DNA of 6,062 nucleotides from WS-7 sp036505295 (GTDB taxonomy: Bacteria; Eisenbacteria; RBG-16-71-46; SZUA-252): NCBI GenBank assembly GCA_036505295.1, contig DASXTQ010000011.1, positions 1 to 6,062 of the forward strand. The letters are read 5' to 3'. The translations under genes and the position numbers were made by a program. Each line of letters begins with the position of its first letter. Positions within the stretch are counted from its first letter, which is position 1. Below, piece by piece: positions 1-5,734 of this stretch. The notes under the pieces were generated by a model that did not search any database, was not told the origin of the DNA, and worked only from the letters and a program-made list of their open reading frames with translations.

Positions 1-120
1 AATTTGGCACGGGGCGCACGCAAGGTCAACGGCGCCGAAAACCTGCTTGCGGGTGTGGGTCGCTTCTCGTAGGCTCCTGCGACTGTCGAACGGGGGTATA
101 CCAAGGATGGCTCACCCCAG

Positions 121-1581
121 ATGATCATCGTAAGGCGCGGCGTGGTTTCGCGCGCTCTGCTTCTCTCCCTCGCCCTCCTTTGCCATATCCCCTGCACGGC
201 CGCCGCTGAGCAAGGAGCCGTCTGGATCGTTCCTGGCGGCGGGGTCGTCTGGCTCCCCAACGAGTTTCTCGTGAAACCCTCCCGCCCGGAATTCGGTGCG
301 ATTCTGGGCGCTCGTTTGTCCCCCAATTGGGCCCTCGAGGCCCACGGGACCTACATCAAGTCGCCCGGCATCAAGCCGGGCGTTTCCTCGCTCAGCGTCT
401 CGCACATCGACGGAAATCTCACGTGGTTCGCGGCGAGCGATCGCACGATCTCCCCGTATCTGACGGCGGGGGCGGGGTTCGCCTATTTCCATAGAATCGG
501 TACGACGGGCGGTGTCAAACGCCTCGATTTCGGCGGCGGCCTGGGCTTCCGTTTCGCCATGAGCGAAAGGACATCGTTCCGCATCGAGGGGCGGGATCTG
601 ACGTACAAGGTTCTCATCCATCCGACCGGTCCGGAGGCATACCGCCACCACCCTGAGACGTTCGCGGGCATTTCCTTCTCCTTTGGCGGCACACCGAAAG
701 ACGAGGATCGTGACGGGGTTCCGGACAAGGTGGATCGCTGCCCCGGGACGCCTGTGGGCGCGCGGGTGGACGCGTCGGGTTGCGGGTTCGACAGCGACAA
801 CGACGGGGTCTTCGATGGAATCGACGCTTGCAACGGCACGCCCCAGGGCGCGGTCGTGGATGCGCGCGGCTGCCCCGTCGACAGCGACAAGGACGGCGTC
901 GCCGACGGACTCGACCGGTGCGCGGACACCCCTGCCGGAGCGACCGTGGATGCTGCCGGCTGTCCGGTCGATTCCGACGAGGACAAGGTCTACGACGGCA
1001 TCGACCAGTGCCCCGGCACCCCGAAGGGATGCCTCGTGAACGCCAACGGGTGTCCGACCGACGCCGACCAGGATGGTGTCTGCGACGGGCTGGACGAGTG
1101 CCCGGATACGCCCGCGACCGCCAAGGTGGATCGGGCAGGTTGTCCGATCGTCGTGAGCGAGAAAGAGACTCAGCTACTTGAAACCGGGATGATCCGTCTT
1201 CAGGACATCAATTTCGCGACGGGCAAAGCAGAAATCAGGCCGGAATCGCGCGCGATACTCGACGAGGTTGGGAATATCCTTATACGGTGGCCCGATCTCA
1301 GGATCGAGATCGGGGGCCATACCGATTCGCGCGGCACGGCAGCGAGAAATCTCAAGCTAAGCAAGGCACGTGCCCAGGCGGTGCTCGCGTATATCACGAA
1401 CAAGTTCCTCGAATTGGATCCCGACCAGTTCACGGCCGTCGGGTACGGCCTCTCGCGCCCCATCGCGGATAACAAGACCGAGCTGGGTCGCGCCAAGAAC
1501 CGACGGGTCGAGTTCAAGGTCCTGAACAAGGAAGTGCTCCGGCGCGAGAAGACGCAGCAGCGCTTAGTGCCGAAGGAATAG
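121..1581 (+). CDS. OmpA-family outer-membrane protein: beta-barrel, thrombospondin type 3 repeats, peptidoglycan-binding C-domain
   Basis: This 486-residue protein probably links the outer membrane to the cell wall. Residues 1-29 look like a Sec signal peptide: basic start with RR at 5-6, hydrophobic LLLSLALL, and an AAA end cleaved before E30. There is no good lipobox. Residues 33-190 contain alternating, aromatic-rich strands ending FAGISFSF, typical of a small 8-stranded barrel. Residues 194-343 are five 30-residue calcium-binding type repeats. Residues 357-468 are an OmpA C-terminal domain: INFATGKAEI, then GGHTDSRG with D402, NLKLSKARAQAV with R417, and NRRVEF at 460-465. The D402/R417 pair has the same 15-residue spacing as the diaminopimelate-binding Asp and Arg of E. 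coli OmpA. A basic tail follows. An in-frame TAG at 70-72 blocks longer starts; AAGGA at 103-107 is a rather distant ribosome site, and GTG at 142 is a weaker alternative. The family assignment is firm; the barrel is inferred from pattern. Confidence 0.93.
   Translation: MIIVRRGVVSRALLLSLALLCHIPCTAAAEQGAVWIVPGGGVVWLPNEFLVKPSRPEFGAILGARLSPNWALEAHGTYIKSPGIKPGVSSLSVSHIDGNLTWFAASDRTISPYLTAGAGFAYFHRIGTTGGVKRLDFGGGLGFRFAMSERTSFRIEGRDLTYKVLIHPTGPEAYRHHPETFAGISFSFGGTPKDEDRDGVPDKVDRCPGTPVGARVDASGCGFDSDNDGVFDGIDACNGTPQGAVVDARGCPVDSDKDGVADGLDRCADTPAGATVDAAGCPVDSDEDKVYDGIDQCPGTPKGCLVNANGCPTDADQDGVCDGLDECPDTPATAKVDRAGCPIVVSEKETQLLETGMIRLQDINFATGKAEIRPESRAILDEVGNILIRWPDLRIEIGGHTDSRGTAARNLKLSKARAQAVLAYITNKFLELDPDQFTAVGYGLSRPIADNKTELGRAKNRRVEFKVLNKEVLRREKTQQRLVPKE
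700..1149 (+). repeat. Five tandem 90-bp units encoding thrombospondin type 3 (calcium-binding) repeats
   Basis: Units begin at residues 194, 224, 254, 284 and 314 of the OmpA-family protein, giving an exact 30-residue (90-bp) period. The unit pattern is DxDxDGVxDGxDxC, then TPxGxxVDxxGC. Each unit has two regular cysteines (207/221, 237/251, 267/281, 297/311, 327/341) and an Asp-rich loop expected to bind calcium, forming a stiff spacer between barrel and peptidoglycan domain. Unit 4 has DKV in place of DGV and an extra Cys304; unit 5 has an extra Cys321. DNA identity between units is only moderate, so the array is old rather than freshly duplicated. Confidence 0.9.
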
Positions 1582-1679
1582 GCCCAGAGCCTCGCTCGCA
1601 CGGGTCACGGCATCCCCCGGTCCCCGATCCTGCCCATCCATTTCGCCTCATGTTCGTCGATGGCCCTACCGATATCACC

Positions 1680-1724
1680 GGTATGCCATTCCCGGCGCGG
1701 TGAAAAAAGCGCCGGGAGCATACC
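1680..1724. repeat. Long bulged inverted repeat in the convergent intergenic region
   Basis: Two stacked arms pair perfectly: GGTATGC (1680-1686) with GCATACC (1718-1724), and TCCCGGCGC (1690-1698) with GCGCCGGGA (1709-1717). Only a 3-nt bulge (CAT, 1687-1689) interrupts the 16 pairs. The 10-nt loop holds six consecutive A on the + strand, so six T on the - strand. No T-run follows the stem on either strand, so it is not a standard intrinsic terminator. It lies about 100 nt after the OmpA-family stop and about 60 nt beyond the kinase stop, so both transcripts could carry it in their 3' ends as an RNA-stabilising or Rho-related structure. A dispersed REP-like element is another possibility. 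Confidence 0.7.
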
Positions 1725-1751
1725 TTGCCAGGGAAGGCGGGGGGTTAGGAC

Positions 1752-1786
1752 CGGGGATCGCGGTAACGCGGTCCCCGTCTCGTTTT
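1752..1786 (+). terminator. Intrinsic terminator downstream of the OmpA-family gene
   Basis: The stem CGGGGATCGCG (1752-1762) pairs with CGCGGTCCCCG (1767-1777) over 11 bp, with a single T-G wobble, around a GTAA (GNRA-type) loop. It is followed by TCTCGTTTT (1778-1786). This is the expected shape of a Rho-independent terminator for rightward transcription. It sits about 170 nt after the gene's stop and abuts the stop codon of the opposing kinase gene. On the - strand the stem is not followed by T, so it should act mainly rightward. Confidence 0.8.
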
Positions 1787-4068
1787 CACGTAGGAGGCCA
1801 GCGAAACTCTCGCCGGTACTCGCCGACGCGACGGCGCACGCCCTCGATGAACGGCGTCCAGCGCGGGTCCTCATGGAGACTCCCGAGCATCGGCATCTCG
1901 TAAAGGCGTAGCATGTCGTTCCCCAGCTCGACCGCCCTCTCCAGCTGGCGGAAGGCGAGGTCGCGGTCACCGACGATCGCGTAGTAGGTAGCGGAGCCCA
2001 AAGCAGCATCCATATCCACCTTCGCCCAGGCCTCACCTTCCTTGACCATGTTGCTCAGGACCTCCGGCGCGGGTTTGCTGGAGAGAGCGTACGCCAGCCA
2101 GATCGGAACGCTGAGACCTTGGATCGGGGTCCCGCCCGAAAGGACTTGCTCCGCCAACTCCGTCGCCTCCTGAGTCCGCCCACCCCAGAGCAAGACAGTG
2201 ACTCGAGTCCGCGGGCTTCTGGCGCTCTCCCCGAGTCGCATGAAGCCCTTCTCGATCCACTGCAGACCCGCGTCGGCACCGCTGCGAAGGGCTTCTATCT
2301 GTGCGATGGCCGCGTAACCCCAGACGACGTTGGGATCGAGCTCGATTGCCCTGAAATCCGCCTGGAACGCCTCGTCCAGCATGTCACAGAGCCGGAAGAG
2401 GTAGGCGAAGTAATGATGGACCAAAGCGAAGTTGGGCATCGCGGCAAGCGCACTGCTGAGGGCGCGGTAGGCCTCCCGCTTTCTTCCGCGCACGAGGTGC
2501 AGGGCACCCCACCTGAATTGCAATTCCGGAAGGTCTGGATCCAGCTCCTGCGCCCGAACGAGAGCCCGCTCCTCTTTCTCGTACCACGCGGGATCGGGAT
2601 CGAAGCCGCCGTCGAGTATGCCGTGGTACCTCTCAGCGAGCGCGATCCAGGCCTGCGCCCACCTGGGCTCGAGCTCCACCGCCTTCTCGTGGGCCTGGAT
2701 GGAATCGTGGACCGACTCATCCGTGAATACCCGGAATGATTCATTCCCGCGCATGAAGAGGACGTATGCCTCGGGCGATGGCGTGAAGGCGGCACCTCGG
2801 CGGGCGCGCCCGGATGAGAGCCGCGCCGTGAGGGCCTCGGCGATCCCGCCCGCGACCTGGTCCTGCACGTCGAAGATGTCGTCGCAGCGCACGTCCACCT
2901 TCCCGGCCCAGAGCGGCCGCCCCGTCGACGACTCCACCAGCCGTGCGGTCGCCCGGAAGCGGTCGCCCGCGCGCTGGAATGAAGCGTCGAGCACGGCGGT
3001 AGCGTCCAGCTCCTGCCCCACCCGTCGTGGATCGGTGGGCTTGTTCTCGTATGCGAGGATCGAGCTCGTCGTGCGCACGATGAGATCCGGCGAGTGGGAG
3101 AGGCGGGTGATCACGGCATCCGCGAGCCCCATGCCCAGGTAGCTCAACTCATGATCGCCTCCGATATTCTTGAACGGGAGGACGGCGATCGTGCGTGGTT
3201 CGGGCGATTTGTGCCCGCCTTCAGCGAGGTCCGGCGAGGGCCCGCATCCGCACTCGAGCGTCTCCAGATCCACGTCCAGGTCCGTCATGCTGGAATGCCG
3301 GCGCCGTGGATCTTTCGAGAGCGCCTTCCCCAGCACAAAGTCAAACTCCGGCGTCAGGGAGAGGTTGACCCGCGAGGGAAGCTCCGGTGTCTCGTGCAGG
3401 ATCCGGTGCATCGTTTCGACAGGCGAGTCGGCCGCGAACGGGTGCTTCCCGGTGAACAGCTCGTAGAGAATCGTACCGGTCGAGAAGATGTCGCTGGCCG
3501 GACCGGCCGGCTGCCCCAGCACCTGCTCCGGAGACATGTAAGGGGCCGTGCCCATGACAGTCCCCGGGAGGGTCGTGGTTTGGGCGATGCTACCAGGGGA
3601 CACGCTCCTGGCGAGCCCGAAGTCGAGAATCTTGAGCAGCCCGTCGCGTCGCACCATGAGGTTCTCGGGCTTCAGGTCCCGGTGCACGAGCCCCGCCCCG
3701 TGAGCGAGCGCGAGCGCTTGCGTTGCCTGCCGCGCGACGCGAAGGATATCCGCCGGAGTGCGCGGCGCCGACGCCGCCCATTCCCTGAGCGTGGCGCCGT
3801 CCACGAGCTCCACGGCAACGAACAGGGCCCCTTCGGACTCTCCGAGGTCATGGACGGTGATGATGTTGGGATGATTCAACGCGGAGGCGGCGCGCGCCTC
3901 GTGGAGGAGGCGCGTGCGCCGCTCGGGATCGAGGGCGAATTCGCGCGGCAGGACCTTGATCGCGAGCTTCCGGGCGAGCATCGGGTCCTCAGCGATGTAG
4001 ACCTCGCCCATGCCCCCCCTCCCGAGCGCCTCCAGTATGCGATACCGCCCCAGCATCGTCCCGATCAT
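1786..4068 (-). CDS. Cytoplasmic Ser/Thr protein kinase with TolB-like domain and TPR repeats
   Basis: This 760-residue protein has a Hanks-type (PknB-like) kinase domain at about 8-272 with the catalytic set intact: glycine loop GRGGMGEV (16-23), Lys38 in AIK, Glu57 of helix C, HRDLKPEN (129-136) with catalytic Asp131, DFG (149-151), a Thr-rich activation segment (TTT 164-166, T170), SPE in place of APE (179-181), Asp193, and Arg257 in the last subdomain. Residues about 292-418 (starting TIAVLPF) match the TolB-like/FlgO-like type seen in COG5616 proteins. From about 430 to the end are TPR-like helical pairs, for example AVELEPRW, RAIELDPN and LERAVELG, ending with a DPRW motif. I see no transmembrane segment between the kinase and the rest, unlike many PASTA-type kinases, so a soluble signalling protein is likely. 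Substrates are unknown; the TPRs probably recruit them. The ATG at 4068 is chosen because the domain starts at once; there is no visible ribosome site. Confidence 0.95.
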   Translation of the reverse strand: MIGTMLGRYRILEALGRGGMGEVYIAEDPMLARKLAIKVLPREFALDPERRTRLLHEARAASALNHPNIITVHDLGESEGALFVAVELVDGATLREWAASAPRTPADILRVARQATQALALAHGAGLVHRDLKPENLMVRRDGLLKILDFGLARSVSPGSIAQTTTLPGTVMGTAPYMSPEQVLGQPAGPASDIFSTGTILYELFTGKHPFAADSPVETMHRILHETPELPSRVNLSLTPEFDFVLGKALSKDPRRRHSSMTDLDVDLETLECGCGPSPDLAEGGHKSPEPRTIAVLPFKNIGGDHELSYLGMGLADAVITRLSHSPDLIVRTTSSILAYENKPTDPRRVGQELDATAVLDASFQRAGDRFRATARLVESSTGRPLWAGKVDVRCDDIFDVQDQVAGGIAEALTARLSSGRARRGAAFTPSPEAYVLFMRGNESFRVFTDESVHDSIQAHEKAVELEPRWAQAWIALAERYHGILDGGFDPDPAWYEKEERALVRAQELDPDLPELQFRWGALHLVRGRKREAYRALSSALAAMPNFALVHHYFAYLFRLCDMLDEAFQADFRAIELDPNVVWGYAAIAQIEALRSGADAGLQWIEKGFMRLGESARSPRTRVTVLLWGGRTQEATELAEQVLSGGTPIQGLSVPIWLAYALSSKPAPEVLSNMVKEGEAWAKVDMDAALGSATYYAIVGDRDLAFRQLERAVELGNDMLRLYEMPMLGSLHEDPRWTPFIEGVRRRVGEYRREFRWPPT

Positions 4069-4081
4069 GGCTGGGATGATA
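4069..4081 (-). promoter_or_regulatory. Candidate -10 element placing the kinase transcript start at its ATG (leaderless)
   Basis: Read on the - strand, TATCAT (4081-4076) is followed by seven bases, CCCAGCC, and then the kinase ATG at 4068. That places transcription start at or next to the A of the start codon. No Shine-Dalgarno-like sequence precedes the ATG, which fits a leaderless mRNA. A matching -35 box is not convincing at 16-18 bp spacing, so the promoter call rests on the -10 and its position. Confidence 0.45.
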
Positions 4082-4094
4082 GCACGCGACTCAA

Positions 4095-4110
4095 TGACCG
4101 ATTGACCGAG
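4095..4110. repeat. Tandem 8-nt repeat overlapping the protease -35 box
   Basis: TGACCGAT (4095-4102) is followed at once by TGACCGAG (4103-4110), two copies differing only in the last base. The second copy contains most of the -35 box of the rightward promoter; both lie upstream of the kinase -10. Short tandem half-sites in this position are a common arrangement for a regulator binding site, but no regulator is known here. Confidence 0.5.
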
Positions 4111-4130
4111 GCCACGGATCGTGGTAAAAT
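4102..4130 (+). promoter_or_regulatory. Sigma70-type promoter for the M43 metalloprotease gene
   Basis: TTGACC (4102-4107, 5 of 6 to the TTGACA consensus) and TAAAAT (4125-4130, 5 of 6 to TATAAT) are separated by exactly 17 bp. Transcription would start near 4137, giving a leader of about 226 nt before the ATG at 4364. It is the best housekeeping-type promoter I see in the window. Confidence 0.7.
4112..4124. promoter_or_regulatory. 13-bp palindrome between -35 and -10: operator candidate
   Basis: CCACG GAT CGTGG is a perfect 5-bp inverted repeat with a 3-bp centre, lying wholly inside the 17-bp spacer and ending directly at the -10 box. A bound protein here would occlude RNA polymerase, so a repressor site is plausible. 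A 5+3+5 palindrome can arise by chance in GC-rich DNA, so the call rests on its position. Confidence 0.4.
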
Positions 4131-4136
4131 CCCGCC

Positions 4137-4363
4137 TCGCTCCGAATGACCCGGCCCCAAGAGAGCGAGACGGGCTAGGAAGCTCCAGCGCGCTTCCTTC
4201 AACCTAGGAGAAACGCTCGTTGACCCCCCTAATAACGAGTGCTCCTTGTTGCAGTTCGTCCTGCCGCGAGATGTCGTGGGCGTCCGGGCGCGATCCCCCT
4301 CGTAGTTGCTCCTCGTTCCGATTCCCCCTCGTCGCCAACGTATCATCGAACCACGGAGGTCCA
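4137..4363 (+). other. Long 5' leader of the metalloprotease mRNA
   Basis: About 226 nt separate the predicted transcription start from the ATG. The leader contains a 7-bp hairpin, AGGAAGC (4177-4183) with GCTTCCT (4192-4198), a weaker CTCGTT (4216-4221)/AACGAG (4234-4239) pairing, and two near-copies of CGATCCCCCTCGT (4291-4303 and, with one extra T, 4319-4332). I recognise no known riboswitch class. AGGAG (4206-4210) stands 9 nt before an in-frame TTG (4220) that would add 48 residues, but that extension would bury the signal peptide. Confidence 0.5.
4355..4360 (+). promoter_or_regulatory. Ribosome binding site that fixes the metalloprotease start
   Basis: GGAGGT lies three bases before ATG 4364. 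The spacing is a little short but the match to the anti-Shine-Dalgarno is strong. The ATG is directly followed by a textbook signal peptide, which favours it over the in-frame TTG at 4220. Confidence 0.8.
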
Positions 4364-5635
4364 ATGAATCGGAGTCGTCTCATGCTTGTGGCTCTGGCCG
4401 CGGTCGCGCTCTCCTGTCTCTTCGGGCTCAGCGTTGCCGCAGCGGGAGAGCCAGATGTCGGCCAAACTTTGACGGACGCTCGCCAACTGGCCGACAACGG
4501 TGAAACCGTTTTCCGATGCGCGACCGTCGATCGTGGGAATCCCAAGAACGCCCCCGACAAACAGCAAATCGACCTGTGGATCTCGGAGAATCGGATTGCG
4601 GCGGGCGGGGTGATCAACGTGCACTTCCACGTGATCCGCTCGAGGTCCGGCGAAGGCGACGTTCCGCTCTCGCAGCTCCAGGACCAGATCACGGTGCTCA
4701 ACCGCAACTACGCGGGTCAGGATTACAACGGAAACCCGGTGCCCGGCGCCAAGAACACCGGCTACACCTTTGTGCTCGCGAGCGTGGACCGTACCGCCAA
4801 CAACAAGTGGTTCCGCATGACCCCGGGAACCGCGGCGGAATCGCAGGCGAAGAACGCGCTCGCGATCAACCAGAACGCCTCGCTCAACCTCTACACCTGC
4901 AAGCCGGGACAGAACCTCCTCGGCTGGTCCACGTTCCCCTGGGATCTGCAGGCGAACGGCAAGCTCGACGGCGTCGTGGTCCACTACGGCTCCGTGCCGG
5001 GCGGCTACATCTCGCCGTATAACCTGGGCGGGACGGCATCCCACGAGGTCGGTCACTGGGTCGGGCTCTATCACACCTTCCAGGGCGGCTGCGACGGCGG
5101 GAACTGCTCCGGCGCGGGCGACCTCGTGTGCGACACGCCGGGCGAAGGGACGGCGACCTCCGGCTGTCCGTCGGGCAAGGACACCTGCCCCGAGGCGGGG
5201 CTGGATCCGATCCACAACTACATGGATTACTCGACGGACATTTGCTACAACAATTTCACCACGGGGCAGGATGCGCGGGCCGACTTCATGATGTCCACCT
5301 ACCGCCCCCTCATCGGCTCCGCACGGTTCGCGAACCAGAGCGGCTCGTTCCAGGCTGCGAAGGGGGGCGCCGAGGCCTTCGGGCTCCGCGCGGTCCCCAA
5401 TCCGTTCAATCCGCGCACCAAGATCGAGTTCTCGATGCCGCGTGAAGGACACGCCCTGGTCCGTGTGTACGACATCCAGGGCCGGACGGTCGCGACGATC
5501 GTGAACAGCAGACTCTCCCAGGGAGCCTACCGGTTCGAGCTCGACGGCGACCGCCTCGCGAGCGGAATCTACATGCTGCAGCTTCGGGTAGATGGAAGAC
5601 CGGTGGATGTGCGCCGGATTTCTCCGCTGAAGTAG
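4364..5635 (+). CDS. Secreted M43 (pappalysin-family) zinc metalloprotease with FlgD-like/T9SS-type C-terminal domain
   Basis: This 423-residue protein is an exported zinc endopeptidase. Residues 1-27 form a signal peptide (NRSR, then a long hydrophobic run, cut near AAA-GEP). Residues about 28-83 are a pro-segment with FRCAT and Cys52, the likely cysteine switch known from promirolysin. The catalytic domain follows, with the metzincin motif HEVGHWVGLYH at 227-237: His227, His231 and His237 bind zinc and Glu228 is the general base. The Met-turn is NYMDYS with Met287. The pieces CDTP (256-259), DPIHNYMDY and FTTGQ are typical of M43 bacterial members such as ulilysin and mirolysin. Cysteines 243, 268, 275 and 294 probably form the family's two disulfides; Cys248 and Cys256 could make a third. 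Residues about 338-423 are an Ig-like C-terminal domain starting VPNPFNPRTKIEF and ending ISPLK, used in FCB bacteria for sorting or surface attachment. Substrate is unknown; characterised relatives cut after Arg. Confidence 0.95.
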   Translation: MNRSRLMLVALAAVALSCLFGLSVAAAGEPDVGQTLTDARQLADNGETVFRCATVDRGNPKNAPDKQQIDLWISENRIAAGGVINVHFHVIRSRSGEGDVPLSQLQDQITVLNRNYAGQDYNGNPVPGAKNTGYTFVLASVDRTANNKWFRMTPGTAAESQAKNALAINQNASLNLYTCKPGQNLLGWSTFPWDLQANGKLDGVVVHYGSVPGGYISPYNLGGTASHEVGHWVGLYHTFQGGCDGGNCSGAGDLVCDTPGEGTATSGCPSGKDTCPEAGLDPIHNYMDYSTDICYNNFTTGQDARADFMMSTYRPLIGSARFANQSGSFQAAKGGAEAFGLRAVPNPFNPRTKIEFSMPREGHALVRVYDIQGRTVATIVNSRLSQGAYRFELDGDRLASGIYMLQLRVDGRPVDVRRISPLK

Positions 5636-5642
5636 CGCCGTC

Positions 5643-5659
5643 CGGACCGCCACGGTCCG
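5643..5659. repeat. Short hairpin just after the protease stop
   Basis: CGGACCG (5643-5649) pairs with CGGTCCG (5653-5659) around a 3-nt loop, beginning 7 nt after the TAG at 5633-5635. No T-run follows. It probably protects the mRNA 3' end or assists the stronger terminator 13 nt further on. Confidence 0.5.
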
Positions 5660-5671
5660 ACGTGAAACGAA

Positions 5672-5705
5672 AGGGGCCGGTCGAGAGACCGGCCCCTGAT
5701 CTTTT
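5672..5705. terminator. Bidirectional intrinsic terminator between convergent genes
   Basis: An 11-bp perfect stem, AGGGGCCGGTC (5672-5682) with GACCGGCCCCT (5687-5697), encloses a GAGA (GNRA) loop. On the + strand it is followed by GATCTTTT, ending protease transcription. On the - strand it is followed by TTCGTTTCACG (5671-5661), 3' of the TPR gene, so it can end that transcript too. Its place between two converging stop codons supports the call. Confidence 0.88.
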
Positions 5706-5734
5706 CATCCCGCGTGAACGGGCGCTGCCGCGCC

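Noticed and set aside
1..72. Open frame ending at TAG 70-72, possible tail of an upstream gene
   Set aside because: All three forward frames are open across this short stretch, and the 23 residues match no family I recognise, so coding cannot be supported.
95..102. GGTATACC palindrome with TATACC as a -10 box for the OmpA-family gene
   Set aside because: No -35 at a usable distance, and the resulting start would fall after the presumed ribosome site.
112..651. 179-residue open frame antisense to the OmpA-family barrel
   Set aside because: No domain is recognisable, and the opposite strand encodes a signal peptide and barrel in a complete gene.
1605..2036. 143-residue leftward open frame crossing the kinase C-terminus and the intergenic region
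   Set aside because: It is Arg/Ser/Trp-rich with no family match, and it overlaps the terminator, the inverted repeat and the real kinase frame.
3094..4149. 351-residue open frame antisense to the kinase domain
   Set aside because: It lies opposite the conserved kinase motifs and its Arg/Pro/Gly-rich composition is typical of a shadow frame.
4220..4363. Upstream TTG as the true start of the metalloprotease
   Set aside because: The ATG at 4364 has GGAGGT and starts a clean signal peptide; the extension is kept only as a finding to check.
4343..5653. 436-residue open frame antisense to the metalloprotease
   Set aside because: It overlaps a gene with clear catalytic motifs and signal peptide, its own translation has no recognisable domain, and long antisense frames are expected in GC-rich DNA.
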